Notes: a model not told the origin generated them from the sequence alone. 64,000 nucleotides of DNA from Sulfidibacter corallicola (GCF_017498545.1 NZ_CP071793.1:8612256-8676255), one strand, 5' to 3'; numbered from the stretch's first letter, positions 1-8,580 are shown. Numbers and translations are program-made.

Positions 1-999
1 CTGTTCAAACTCGTCGCCTTGCTCGGGGTTCTCGAGGAGATAGGTGAAATTGGAGAAAAGCGTCAGGTCGTAGGCGGCGACGTTGGCGAACCATTCGGAT
101 CGAGAATCGCGGTCGGCCCGATGGCGGCTGTACGACAGGCTGAAACGAGAGGAATCACCGCCCAAATCGGGGTCCGCCAAACCATAGCGGTCGATCAGAC
201 CGGTGTCGACGGCGCGTTGCGGAATTTGATCGGTCGCCAGCCATGTGTTGTCGTAGCCCATCAAGGTCAATGAATAGCCGTCGGCCGCGTCGCCTTGGCT
301 GAGCCGCAAAACGCCGTTCAACTTTTTCGCGTCGTCGCCGCGTAGCCAGGGCCCGTCGTGGCGGCCGAACTCCACCGCACTGAGGAAGTTGTGATCGTGA
401 GCCAATTCAGTCGATTGAGCCCAGAGCAGGCGACCGAATCCGTTGTTGCCGGCACGCAACGAAAGGGAAGAATCGGCCAGCCGGTCCTGATAGTCGATCT
501 GAGCCGAGCCGGCAGAGGAAAAATCGCCCAAGTCGGCGTAGTAGGGACCTTTTCGGTATCGCACCCGTTCCACCAATTCAGGGATCAGGAAATTGAGATC
601 GGCATAGCCTTGACCGTGACCGTGGGTCGGCATGTTGACCTGCATGTGGTCCAGGGAAACTGAAAAATCCGTACCGTGGTCCAGGTTGAACCCGCGCACG
701 AAGTACTGGTTCGCTTTGCCACTGCCGCTGTGCTGGGTAATGATCATACCCGGCGCGGTTTCCAGCAGTTCGCCGGGTCGCAAAATCGGTCGCCGGGCGA
801 GGTCGGCCTGGCCGGTGGCGCCTTCCGCGGCCGAGTCGGCGATGCCAGCCTGGTCGTCGGCGCGGTGCCGGACCTGGACTTCCTCGTAGACCGTTTCCGG
901 TTTACTCGTCAGATCTTCAGCAGGTTCGGGGGTTTCGCTGCCCCAGAGAGGGATACAAATAAGGGCGATCAGGCCCAAAACTCGTTCCAACTTGCTCAC
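1..999 (-). CDS. TonB-dependent outer-membrane receptor (partial, N-terminal part)
   Basis: The minus strand is open from a GTG at 999 to the left edge, so at least 333 codons are present and the C-terminal barrel lies outside. A GGAG ribosome site sits 7 bases before the GTG, which decides the start. The N-terminus has a short hydrophobic signal-like stretch, then a Glu/Val-rich TonB-box-like segment (EEVQVRH), then a plug domain: ETAPGMIITQHSGSGKANQY, then FVRGFNLDHGTDF and a His/Gly-rich MPTHGHGQGYADLNFL segment. Alternating barrel-like strands follow (for example FANVAAYDLTLFSNFTYLLE at the edge). The family imports siderophores, cobalamin, metals or glycans through the outer membrane using TonB energy. 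The substrate cannot be told from this part. No regulator is obviously attached; the upstream 600 bases look noncoding. Confidence 0.88.
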   Translation of the reverse strand, partial: MSKLERVLGLIALICIPLWGSETPEPAEDLTSKPETVYEEVQVRHRADDQAGIADSAAEGATGQADLARRPILRPGELLETAPGMIITQHSGSGKANQYFVRGFNLDHGTDFSVSLDHMQVNMPTHGHGQGYADLNFLIPELVERVRYRKGPYYADLGDFSSAGSAQIDYQDRLADSSLSLRAGNNGFGRLLWAQSTELAHDHNFLSAVEFGRHDGPWLRGDDAKKLNGVLRLSQGDAADGYSLTLMGYDNTWLATDQIPQRAVDTGLIDRYGLADPDLGGDSSRFSLSYSRHRADRDSRSEWFANVAAYDLTLFSNFTYLLENPEQGDEFEQ

Positions 1000-1624
1000 A
1001 AAGGCACTCCTTGTCGCATTCGGTCGTTTCACTACAACTTGTTCGTCGGCAACCACGAAAGTGGATTTATAGATTTGCAAACTTAGCAAATGAACCCTGG
1101 CTTGTCGGGACGATCCTGGGTGCTACCCACATAAGGGTTGGGTATCTGAAACACGGAAGTTCAAGCTCTGGACCAAGCCCCAAAGGGACACGAAGATTTT
1201 AGCCCACGGCAACGCCGTAGTCCTGACTTTAATAAGGTTGCACCCCAAAAGGGCGTTTCGAAGGCGGCTGGACCGACGCAAACGCCCTGAATGGAGGCCA
1301 GAAAAATACCGAAATACTCGTGTCTCACCGGTGGCTGCCAGGTTTCGGCGCACGATCTCCAGGTGTCGCTCTACGACGGCGACCCCCGGCCGGCTATGCG
1401 CGGGAATGGCGTCGGCAGGCGTGCCTGGTCGTCCAATCCTTGAACGTGAGCCTCTTCTTCGACGCGGTACACCGGAAGGGGATTTTGGAACTCCGGTCAA
1501 AATGGAGCATCCATTGCGCCGGATATCACCACGGCATAACTCATGGACAGCATCGAAATCTCGCTACGGCGAGATGTGGAGTTCTCGTTTTTGTCTTACT
1601 ATTGTATGATAATGCCACACTTGG
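1000..1624. other. Intergenic region, with a repeat-like segment at about 1110-1260
   Basis: No convincing gene is seen on either strand; open frames here lack ribosome sites and have Arg/Pro-rich shadow composition. The stretch around 1110-1260 contains short self-complementary pieces (acggcaacgccgt at about 1206-1218, and two ccccaaa(a)ggg-type motifs) of the kind found in dispersed intergenic repeats of GC-rich bacteria. That resemblance is from memory and unverified. It also holds the leader of the receptor gene. Confidence 0.4.
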
Positions 1625-2053
1625 CTATTCTGGAAATTCTACGATTTTCCAGAAATGATCCAGCATGTCAATCATATCCACAAAACCATCACCAACTTTG
1701 GATTTGACAAGATAACCGGCAACGTTCAGGTCGTAGGCGGCCATTTTATCTTCATCCCTTTTGGAGGTGGTGAGAATAAAGGCAATGGTTTTATTGAACT
1801 TCGGATCACCGCGAAGCTCTTCCATGAACTCAATACCGTCCATACGCGGCATGTTCAGGTCTACCAGCAGCAAATGGGGAATGGGAATAACGTCCTTGCC
1901 GTTTTCGCCACGTAGCATTTCCAGTGCCTCCACCCCGTCCTTGGCACGTAATAATGGATTGGCAATACGCGCTTTCTTAAAGGCCCGCTTGACACCTTCG
2001 GCATCGATATCATCATCTTCTATCAATAGGATGTTGACTGTTTTTCCACTCAC
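1625..2053 (-). CDS. Single-domain response regulator (CheY/Rcp1-like)
   Basis: A 142-residue receiver domain without output domain. The acidic pocket is ILLIEDDD near the N-terminus, the phosphoacceptor Asp is in HLLLVDLNMPRMDG, followed by the conserved Thr in FILTTSK and the Lys in GYLVKSK. The start is placed at GTG 2053 because an AAAAGGAG ribosome site lies 8 bases before it; the frame extends further upstream but only into the end of the kinase gene. It begins 17 bases after the stop of the histidine kinase and is surely its partner. Receivers of this type (named Rcp in phytochrome systems) pass the signal by protein contact rather than by binding DNA. The pair is visibly AT-richer than the rest of the window. 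Confidence 0.9.
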   Translation of the reverse strand: MSGKTVNILLIEDDDIDAEGVKRAFKKARIANPLLRAKDGVEALEMLRGENGKDVIPIPHLLLVDLNMPRMDGIEFMEELRGDPKFNKTIAFILTTSKRDEDKMAAYDLNVAGYLVKSKVGDGFVDMIDMLDHFWKIVEFPE

Positions 2054-2070
2054 GCTGCTTGCTCCTTTTT

Positions 2071-3501
2071 TTAAATGGTTATGGATCGTATTTTTGGTTT
2101 CTTTGGCCAAGTGAAAGTAAAGGTAGCACCTTTGCCTTCTTTTGACTTAACCTGAATGCGCCCGCCGAAGCGATACACAATTTTTTTGACCAAGGCCAAA
2201 CCCATGCCACTGCCTTCCACTTCATCGCGGGGCTTGAGGGTTTGGAACATTTCAAATATTTTTTCCTGAAATCTCTCTGCAATGCCTGGACCATCATCTT
2301 GCACTGAAAATTCATAAAATAATGTACTTTCGCTTGCAGAAACAACAATAATGCCTTTTTCTTTGTCGTGATGTTTGACGGCATTACCGATCAAATTGTG
2401 AAAAATTTGTTCCAGTGGCATACGTGGAATCAAGATGCCATCAAGGCTTTCATCCGCCGTGATAGCAATCTCTGCCGGGACATTTAGAAGGCTCCTGACG
2501 TCATCTATCAGCCGATCAGCCTTGATTTTCTCTGTTTTTTTCAGATTTCGCCCTGCACGTGAATACTCCAATAGGTCGTCCAGCAGGCGCTCCATGCGCA
2601 ACACACGTCCCTGTAATTTTTCCAAACGATCTTTATTTTCATCATCGAGGACTTCTGCCAAATCTTCGGCTAACCATTTTGTCAAGTTGTCAATTCCTCT
2701 GAGCGGGGATTTTAGATCGTGACTGGCAACATAAGCAAATTTTTCAAGCTCGTCATTGGACAGTTTGAGATCTTCCATTGTGCGGTTTAAAGAACGTTCT
2801 GCTTCTTTTCGAGCTGTAACATCACGAACAATTCCACCAAACAATTGCTCACTTTTTAGGCTCATCTCACTCACCGAAAGATCAATAGGAAAAGTAGAGC
2901 CATCTTTGCGCATTCCCTCTAGTTCCCGACCGATGCCGATGATTTTTTTAAAACCCGAGTTTCGATAATTCTGTAAATAACCATTATGTTCGCTGTGATA
3001 TGGCTCCGGCATGAGAATATTTACATTCTGGCCCAGCATTTCTTCTGCTACATAACCGAATATTTTTTCGCATGCCGGATTCACTTTCTGGATAATGCCT
3101 TGGTTGTTTATCGTGATCATCCCATCGATCGCATTGTCTATGAATGCACTATGGCGCGCTTCACTTTGCTCTAGAGCGTTTGCCATCCTTTTTTGAAAGT
3201 AAACTATTAATGCAACTACCCATAATGCTAAAACTGAAAGAGCACGGTTTAATTGCACGATCCATGTGTCTGCCTGTATATCGGAAATGAGTAGATAGCC
3301 TTTCAATGTAAATACTGTGCCAATTCCCGCAAAGAAAAAGGCAGTGCGAGGAGAACGAAACCAAATGGCAGTAAGCACAAATAATATATGAATGACACCT
3401 GCGGCCACCCCAAGCGGCGTAATATAATCAAAAATAATTCCAACAACAGCCATGATCAATGCCGCCAATGGTGCCCCGTTCCTAATTGACGTTTTTGTCA
3501 T
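2071..3501 (-). CDS. Membrane-bound PAS histidine kinase
   Basis: This 476-residue protein has three or four hydrophobic segments in residues 10-100 (including IMAVVGIIFDYITPLGVAAG), a PAS domain at about 115-235 (AIDGMITINNQGIIQKVNPA, then a PAC-like EGMRKDGSTFPIDLSVSEM), a HisKA dimerisation domain with the phosphoacceptor His in VASHDLKSPLRGI, and an HATPase_c domain with N box HNLIGNAVKH and G boxes DDGPGI and GSGMGLALVKK. It autophosphorylates in response to an unknown signal and should phosphorylate the receiver encoded 17 bases downstream. Its ATG overlaps the stop of a broken upstream frame (ATGA), implying it was once translationally coupled to another gene. Composition is lower in G+C than the flanking genes, which suggests transfer. 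Confidence 0.92.
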   Translation of the reverse strand: MTKTSIRNGAPLAALIMAVVGIIFDYITPLGVAAGVIHILFVLTAIWFRSPRTAFFFAGIGTVFTLKGYLLISDIQADTWIVQLNRALSVLALWVVALIVYFQKRMANALEQSEARHSAFIDNAIDGMITINNQGIIQKVNPACEKIFGYVAEEMLGQNVNILMPEPYHSEHNGYLQNYRNSGFKKIIGIGRELEGMRKDGSTFPIDLSVSEMSLKSEQLFGGIVRDVTARKEAERSLNRTMEDLKLSNDELEKFAYVASHDLKSPLRGIDNLTKWLAEDLAEVLDDENKDRLEKLQGRVLRMERLLDDLLEYSRAGRNLKKTEKIKADRLIDDVRSLLNVPAEIAITADESLDGILIPRMPLEQIFHNLIGNAVKHHDKEKGIIVVSASESTLFYEFSVQDDGPGIAERFQEKIFEMFQTLKPRDEVEGSGMGLALVKKIVYRFGGRIQVKSKEGKGATFTFTWPKKPKIRSITI

Positions 3502-3692
3502 TCCGTCTCCTTACATGACGTAACACCGAACCAATCGCCGTTCCCGATGAATTCGTTGCCTTCTTCCGACGTCACCGCTTTGATGGCTTCAAACGCTACT
3601 GTCGGAAAATCACCATGTGCACCACGCTCCAAATAAATGATGGTTGCTAGACGAGCACCCGAAAGAGGCCCATCGTAGCAAAGGGAACAAAG
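3498..3692 (-). pseudogene. Truncated C-terminal gene fragment coupled to the kinase
   Basis: In the minus frame ending at the TGA that overlaps the kinase ATG there are about 64 sense codons with protein-like composition (GARLATIIYLERGAHGDF, then AFEAIKAVTSEEGNEFIGNG, ending GVTSCKETE). The frame is closed upstream by a TAA at 3693-3695 and has no plausible start codon or ribosome site. It looks like the tail of a gene that once preceded the kinase in an operon and was cut off, with the breakpoint near 3690. I do not recognise the family. Confidence 0.45.
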
Positions 3693-3980
3693 TTAAATCT
3701 GGGTCCTGCGTGTTCCCGATATCACAGGAATATTTCAAATTCTCGGCTGAATTTTAAAATTTAATCGAACGAGCTCCTGCCTCCCTTTAATTTTTAAGGA
3801 GCCGAAGGCCACCGCCTCCTCTTTTCGTCATTGGGCTTCCGCCTTGGCAGGATCAACTGGCGTGAACCGGTTAGCGATCAGATTTATTCGCCTGGGTTTG
3901 ATCGTGCTCCATCGAGGCCGATCGTCCGACGAAGATCGCTTGTGTGTTGCACAGGAACGCTCCGCTTCTCGAGCGTCTCT

Positions 3981-4014
3981 ACCCGCCCTCCGACCAAGTC
4001 GTCGGGCGGGTTTT
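3981..4014 (+). terminator. Intrinsic terminator-like hairpin without an obvious plus-strand gene
   Basis: An 8-bp perfect stem (acccgccc at 3981-3988, gggcgggt at 4004-4011) with a 15-base loop is followed by TTTTA, the layout of a rho-independent terminator on the plus strand. The nearest genes on both sides are on the minus strand, so what transcript it ends is unclear. The 290 bases before it (3693-3980) hold no convincing gene. Confidence 0.55.
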
Positions 4015-4034
4015 ACTTCAAAACGCTGTCGAAC

Positions 4035-4979
4035 CTAGGCGGAAGCCTGCTGTGCCAGCCATTTCAATATCGCTTGAGTCGTTTCTTCCGGCTTTTCTTG
4101 CTGGATCCAATGACCGCAATCGAGATTGACCACTTCCACATTGGGCACGAACTTATCCAGATTTTCATTCCTCGCGACTGGATCCCGATCACCATGGATC
4201 ATGAGCGTGGGCTGTTCGATCACTGGGTTCACGTCCGCCAACAGGTGCCAGTTGCGGTCAAGATTTCGGTACCAATTAATGCTGCCCGTGAACCCCGTTG
4301 ACTCGAAGGCAGATACGAAAACGGCCAGTTCGCTGTCACTCATGATGGGCTCACCGAGTGGTGTTTCCGCTCTGGCGAGATTGATCATCGCCATTCCTGG
4401 CTCTGGCTCTCTCAGTGGCTCGTTTTTCCTGTACAGGTTGCGCAGGAATCGGAACGTATTCTCCTCCAATACGGCGTCAGCGACGCCTGGCCGTCGATTG
4501 AAGTGGACAAAATAGTGATCACTGCCAAGTATTTGTTCTATGAACTCGATCCAGGGAGTTGCTCCGCGTTCTTGGTAAGGCAAGCTCAGATTAATCACAT
4601 TATGGACACGATTGGGATGCAATAGGGCCAGCCCCCAAACGACCATCGCCCCCCAATCATGCCCGACAAAGGTGGCAGCTTCGTACCCGTAGTGATCGAG
4701 AAGTGCGACGAGGTCACCCGACAAGTGTTCAATGTCATAGTCGGTTACCTCGCTCGGACGCGATGAGTTGCCGTAGCCTCGTTGGTTAGGGACGATGACA
4801 TGGTAGCCCGCTGCGGCAAGGGCTGGCATTTGAAAACGCCAGGAAAAGGCATGCTCTGGCCAGCCATGACAGAGCACAATCGGGTTTCCCGCGTTTTGCC
4901 GGCCCGCTTCGAAGATTTCGAGTTCCACACCGTTGACTGAAATGAGTGTGGGTTTGGGAAAGTCGGTTGGATTGAACAT
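4035..4979 (-). CDS. Alpha/beta hydrolase, epoxide-hydrolase-like
   Basis: A 314-residue cytoplasmic alpha/beta hydrolase. The oxyanion motif is HGWPE (in LCHGWPEHAFSWRFQM), the nucleophile is Asp in VGHDWGAMV, the acid is in MIHGDRDPVA and the catalytic His is in LDCGHWIQQEKPEET. An Asp nucleophile within GHDWG plus HGWPE is characteristic of soluble epoxide hydrolases and the related haloalkane dehalogenases; a lid Tyr in SINWYRNLDRNW fits epoxide hydrolase. The reaction would be hydrolysis of an epoxide to a diol; the physiological substrate is unknown. The start at 4979 is supported by AAAGGA 6 bases upstream. It is transcribed away from a WYL-domain regulator, which may control it. Confidence 0.88.
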   Translation of the reverse strand: MFNPTDFPKPTLISVNGVELEIFEAGRQNAGNPIVLCHGWPEHAFSWRFQMPALAAAGYHVIVPNQRGYGNSSRPSEVTDYDIEHLSGDLVALLDHYGYEAATFVGHDWGAMVVWGLALLHPNRVHNVINLSLPYQERGATPWIEFIEQILGSDHYFVHFNRRPGVADAVLEENTFRFLRNLYRKNEPLREPEPGMAMINLARAETPLGEPIMSDSELAVFVSAFESTGFTGSINWYRNLDRNWHLLADVNPVIEQPTLMIHGDRDPVARNENLDKFVPNVEVVNLDCGHWIQQEKPEETTQAILKWLAQQASA

Positions 4980-5164
4980 TCAAATTCCTTTCTATCGTCG
5001 CGGGGTGATCTGGCGACGCCTGCTACTTTGGGCGGCGCTCTTTTCAACCCCGGGGGTTTGAGGATGCGCGTTGCAAGTTCAAAGTCTCCTTGCTACCGCG
5101 GACAGCCATAAATTAAGATCTAATGGTGCCAAAAACTGGCACTATTGATTGGAAGCATGACGAA

Positions 5165-5884
5165 ATGAATGTTCGCCTCAGAAAAGACGCCATCGTGCGT
5201 AGCCTTCGCCGCAACGGTACTTCGACAGTCGCTGACTTGGCGGAAGAGGTTGGTGCCTCCAGGCGCACGGTGTTACGTGACATCAGCGCGTTGCGGGATG
5301 AGGGCTTTGTCATTCATTCCGAACCCGGGCGCGGGGGTGGCCTGCGACTTGATCCGCAATCGGTTCAAACCACCGCGCGACTCTCGGTCGCCGAGGTCTT
5401 TGCGCTCCTCATCAGCGTTGCGTCCATGCGTGCCGCCGGAAGTCTGCCCTTTTCAGGTCTCGCAGACGCCGGGCTTGCCAAAATTGAGAAAGCCCTGCCG
5501 TCGGACAAAATTCGAGATTTGCGCCGATTTTTGGATTGCTTGTATGTGGGGAAGCTCTCTCCGCAGGTAGACATATCCGACATGGGAACCATGGAGCCCG
5601 CCTTGTTGCCCGCATTCGAGGCAGCTTTTCTCCAACGGCACCTCTTGCGTTTCCAGTACCGTGACGCAAAAGGGGCCGAAACCAGCCGACATGTCGAACC
5701 CCAAGCCATGCTGATCCTGCCGCCGCTATGGTATTTGGTGGCCTGGGATCCCGCGCGCAATGACTTCCGGCATTTTCGAATGGACCGGATCAGCGAACCG
5801 GAATACGTCGAGGGCGCCACGTTTCGACGGCGACAGGTGCCATTCGCGGATGACGTCCGCCCCCTTCGACATTTGCCTCGATGA
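5165..5884 (+). CDS. YafY-type HTH regulator with WYL domain
   Basis: The protein has an N-terminal helix-turn-helix (KDAIVRSLRRNGTSTVADLA, then EVGASRRTVLRDISALRDEG), a beta-wing with GRGGGLRL, and a C-terminal WYL domain (LRFQYRDAKGAETSRHVEPQ, then PPLWYLVAWDPARNDFRHFR). WYL domains sense ligands, often nucleic-acid derived, while the HTH binds DNA. The start is set at ATG 5165 because GGAAG lies 9 bases upstream; an in-frame ATG at 5123 would add 14 residues but has no ribosome site. It is divergent from the epoxide-hydrolase-like gene; the 185-base gap presumably holds both promoters and its operator. Confidence 0.88.
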   Translation: MNVRLRKDAIVRSLRRNGTSTVADLAEEVGASRRTVLRDISALRDEGFVIHSEPGRGGGLRLDPQSVQTTARLSVAEVFALLISVASMRAAGSLPFSGLADAGLAKIEKALPSDKIRDLRRFLDCLYVGKLSPQVDISDMGTMEPALLPAFEAAFLQRHLLRFQYRDAKGAETSRHVEPQAMLILPPLWYLVAWDPARNDFRHFRMDRISEPEYVEGATFRRRQVPFADDVRPLRHLPR

Positions 5885-6066
5885 ACTGCTCACATCGAGC
5901 GGCATATGGTAGGACATTTCGTGTACTTAATATATGACTGGAAGCTCGGTAGCCATCTCGCCAGCTTCCGCAAAACCGACATTTACTGCGGCACTGAACA
6001 TCTGCGAGAGTGCGCCGCGGGGTTCCAAACAGAACTAACCGCTGTCCCCACAAGGGCCCGGAACTC

Positions 6067-6549
6067 TCACCCGGCCGCCCGAGCATCGGACCGCGCGCCG
6101 GCGATGCCCATCAGTGACCAGTCCAGGGCGCGCCGCACGGGGGCTGGCCGGCGCCGGATCCAGGTGGGATTATCGAGCCAAACGCGTGTCACCCCAGGCA
6201 TGGGGAACACCTCGGCCGAGACCAGTTCCGCCTGGGACGCCACCCATGCCGCGGCACACCGCCAGGAGGACCGAACCCACGAGTCGACCGCCACTCCGGC
6301 GACCAACGTCGCGGGCCCGCCGAGCCGATAACCCGCGGCGCGCACTCGCCCCAGATCTGCTTCCAGCACACGGGCCAGGTCGGCGACGCGCACCATTCGG
6401 GCACGGGTGCGCGATTCGGCGCGCGTCGCACCGTACCGATAGTGGGTTACGGTGAGGCGGAGCTCGCACCAATGCGCGTCGCGGTCGCGGTGCCCAATGG
6501 GTAGGAGATACACGCTGGTATAGCCGGTCGGGTTGCTTTGGGTGAACAT
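6067..6549 (-). CDS. Hypothetical protein, very GC-rich
   Basis: A 160-residue protein of unknown function. Reality is supported by a perfect GGAGG 6 bases before the ATG and by composition (Arg/Ala/Val-rich, strongly G/C at third positions). The sequence begins MFTQSNPTGYTSVYLLPIGH and has a later ARMVRVADLARVLEADLGRV segment that could be helical; no catalytic or metal-binding motif is evident. Its G+C looks higher than that of its neighbours. It stands alone, with a parS-like palindrome 66 bases upstream and a possible transposase tail beyond that, so it may be part of a remnant mobile element. Confidence 0.6.
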   Translation of the reverse strand: MFTQSNPTGYTSVYLLPIGHRDRDAHWCELRLTVTHYRYGATRAESRTRARMVRVADLARVLEADLGRVRAAGYRLGGPATLVAGVAVDSWVRSSWRCAAAWVASQAELVSAEVFPMPGVTRVWLDNPTWIRRRPAPVRRALDWSLMGIAGARSDARAAG

Positions 6550-6614
6550 GAGATGCCTCCTGGTTGAGATAATGGAGGTAGTATACCATGTGTTGATTGA
6601 AAATACTGTTAAAA

Positions 6615-6630
6615 TGTTCCACGTGGAACA
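6615..6630. other. parS-like palindrome (candidate ParB-binding site)
   Basis: TGTTCCACGTGGAACA is a perfect 16-base palindrome (18 bases with the flanking A/T). It differs from the textbook parS consensus TGTTTCACGTGAAACA by one symmetrical pair and equals the variant I recall for pseudomonad chromosomal parS. It lies in an AT-rich intergenic stretch, 66 bases upstream of the minus-strand gene at 6067-6549. No parA/parB gene is in the window, so it would act with ParB supplied in trans. Confidence 0.6.
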
Positions 6631-6770
6631 TGTTTATTAGTAAGTTACTCGGGAGTTTAGCTTCATTTTCGACATGATTGAATCCTTTATGTATTGTAAC
6701 TGTGTTTGCTTGGTAACGATGTATCGTTAGTGTCAAAACGGTCCCCGAGTATAATTGAGTTTTGTTGTGA

Positions 6771-6995
6771 ATCCTTACATTGGAGAGTTCCGTTGGGACT
6801 TCGGCCGTCTTGGCGAGGATGGGGTCGGCGGTGGGGGGATGGATCGGCCAGTTGAAAGCGCTGTTTGAGATTGAGCGGGTATGGCGTAGGGACTCGGAAG
6901 CGGTGAGGGGAACGTTGACGGGAAAAGCGATCGTCAACATTCTCTACCAGTTACAGCGACTGGTTCGTACCTGCAACCGCGGCCTAGAGGATTGA
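6771..6995 (+). pseudogene. Possible transposase C-terminal remnant
   Basis: A short frame closed upstream by TGA at 6768-6770, with no credible start, encodes a segment resembling the C-terminal end of DDE transposases (GWIGQLKALFEIERVWRR, then RGTLTGKAIVNILYQLQRL). The likeness is by general pattern only (a basic region, then a hydrophobic helix ending in a short polar tail). If correct, an insertion sequence once stood here. The rest of 6631-7130 shows no gene. Confidence 0.25.
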
Positions 6996-7130
6996 CCAGC
7001 CGAGGAAAAAGACCACCTGATTTCGGCACCGAACCCCCGATGTGGGCTGAGGCTCGCAGGCCTTTCGATGCAATTCAACACGTCAGGTCTCCTGGAAGAA
7101 CCTCCGGGTTCGATCTCGGCACGTTTCTCG

Positions 7131-7168
7131 GTTCCCGATTTCGCAACTTCCGTTCCCGAAAGCGCAAC
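7131..7168 (+). promoter_or_regulatory. Pair of 17-bp direct repeats, candidate enhancer sites
   Basis: GTTCCCGATTTCGCAAC (7131-7147) and GTTCCCGAAAGCGCAAC (7152-7168) match at 14 of 17 positions and begin 21 bases apart, two helical turns. Each has partial dyad symmetry (GTT...AAC). They lie about 75-115 bases upstream of the sigma54-type promoter at 7244-7259, the usual distance for binding sites of NtrC-family activators, and such an activator is encoded in the same operon. Confidence 0.5.
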
Positions 7169-7243
7169 CTGTTGCTACACGATTAGATCCCAGAAAAACT
7201 CACAAGCATATATTTTACAGATGCTTGAGTCGACTTTTAGGAT

Positions 7244-7259
7244 TGGCGCCACATTTGCT
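7244..7259 (+). promoter_or_regulatory. Sigma54-type (-24/-12) promoter
   Basis: TGGCGC-N5-TTGCT matches the sigma54 consensus TGGCAC-N5-TTGCW at every position except one, with invariant GG and GC correctly spaced. It would start transcription near 7270, giving a leader of about 60 bases before the adaptor gene. No comparably good sigma70 promoter was noticed there. Confidence 0.65.
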
Positions 7260-7332
7260 TTTTAAGGGCTCCCGTCGGAGGCGGGCATCTTAGCCGCCAC
7301 GCGCGACATATTTTCTGTGCGAGGCGAATTTG

Positions 7333-8580
7333 ATGGACATTCCCCGTGGTGAATCCGGGCGGCGAACGCGGCTTAAGTACTGGCTGTTCGCGGGGCTTGG
7401 TTTGTCGGCGCTAATCGTCACGCTTCAAGCATTTCAACGACCCGAATCACCGCTGTTGGAGCGGGAAAACATCTGGACGGATACCGTGAAGCGGGGCCTG
7501 GTCATTCGCGAAATTCGGGGGACCGGTTCACTTCAAGCCCGTAATCCCCTGTGGGTTACCGCACTATCGGCCGGTCGCGTGCATCGAGTCTTTCTGCGGC
7601 CCGGTGTTCCCGTCGAACCCGATACGTTGCTGCTGACACTGACCAACCCACACTTGGAACAGGCCCACCGCGAGGCGCAACTGGCCTTGCAATCGGCACG
7701 TTCGGATTTTCAATCACTTGAAGCACGATTGGAACGGGAACGCGTCCAACAAAGTACTGAAATATCGCTGGCGGAACAGGCCGCGAGGGAGGCCCGTCTC
7801 GATTCCGAGGCGCAAACCCACCTGCATCGGGAGGGTGTGGTCTCTGAAATCGTCGCCAAGCGGGCGCGTATCAAGTTGGAAATCGCCGAAACCAAGTTGA
7901 ACCTCGAACGAACCCGGGCCGATCAACTCACGACCCTAATCGCCGCGGAACGCGCCGCAGCGCGCACCAATCTACAGCGCCTCGAGCAAGTCGTCGAACT
8001 TCGCTACGAGGAATGCGAAGCGCTCACCGTCAGGGCGGGCACGACCGGTTTGCTGCAACAACTGCCCTGGGAGAGCGGACGCCAGGTTTCCGCCGGTGAT
8101 CTGCTGGCCCTGATTGCCAAGCCGGACGATCTCCGGGCTGAGTTGTCAATTCCCGAAACGCGTGTTCGGGAAATTGTCGTGGGGCAGCCTGTACGGATCG
8201 ATACGCGAGGCGCGGTCATCCGGGGACGGGTCGAACGCATCGACCCCGTCGCCCGAAACGGCGCGGTGCGCGTGGACGTCGCTTTGCCGGAATCCTTGCC
8301 TGCAGAGGCCAGGCTGGATCTTACGGTGGACGGCGTCATCGAACTCGAACGGTTGGAATCCGTGCTCCATGTGTCGCGACCGGCCTTCGGGGCACCGTTC
8401 TCCCAAACCAACATGTTTCGTCTCGCCGATCACGGAAATACCGCCGAACGGGTAACGGTTACTTTCGGCGCCGCCTCGGTGCGGACCATCGAAATCAAGG
8501 CAGGCCTGTCGGAACACGATCGCGTCATCCTTTCCGACACCTCTAAATGGCCCGAGGCCAACCAATTACGACTGCGATGA
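7333..8580 (+). CDS. HlyD-family periplasmic adaptor of a MacAB-type efflux pump
   Basis: The 415-residue protein has an N-terminal membrane anchor (YWLFAGLGLSALIVTLQAF, residues about 16-34), a lipoyl-like half domain (ALSAGRVHRVFLRPGVPVEP), a long alpha-helical hairpin at about 110-235 rich in Glu, Arg and Ala, the second lipoyl half (TGLLQQLPWESGRQVSAGD) and beta-barrel segments (AELSIPETRVREIVVGQPVR). It should sit in the inner membrane and bridge the permease to an outer-membrane channel. ATG 7333 is chosen; GAGG lies about 10 bases upstream. It is the first gene of a five-gene operon and 27 bases precede the ATPase gene. No TolC-like gene is present in the operon. Confidence 0.88.
   Translation: MDIPRGESGRRTRLKYWLFAGLGLSALIVTLQAFQRPESPLLERENIWTDTVKRGLVIREIRGTGSLQARNPLWVTALSAGRVHRVFLRPGVPVEPDTLLLTLTNPHLEQAHREAQLALQSARSDFQSLEARLERERVQQSTEISLAEQAAREARLDSEAQTHLHREGVVSEIVAKRARIKLEIAETKLNLERTRADQLTTLIAAERAAARTNLQRLEQVVELRYEECEALTVRAGTTGLLQQLPWESGRQVSAGDLLALIAKPDDLRAELSIPETRVREIVVGQPVRIDTRGAVIRGRVERIDPVARNGAVRVDVALPESLPAEARLDLTVDGVIELERLESVLHVSRPAFGAPFSQTNMFRLADHGNTAERVTVTFGAASVRTIEIKAGLSEHDRVILSDTSKWPEANQLRLR

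Noticed and set aside
6170..6940. Minus-strand frame of 256 codons overlapping the GC-rich hypothetical gene and the AT-rich gap
   Set aside because: It crosses a sharp composition change and the parS-like site and lacks a ribosome site; the 6067-6549 frame has GGAGG and uniform composition.
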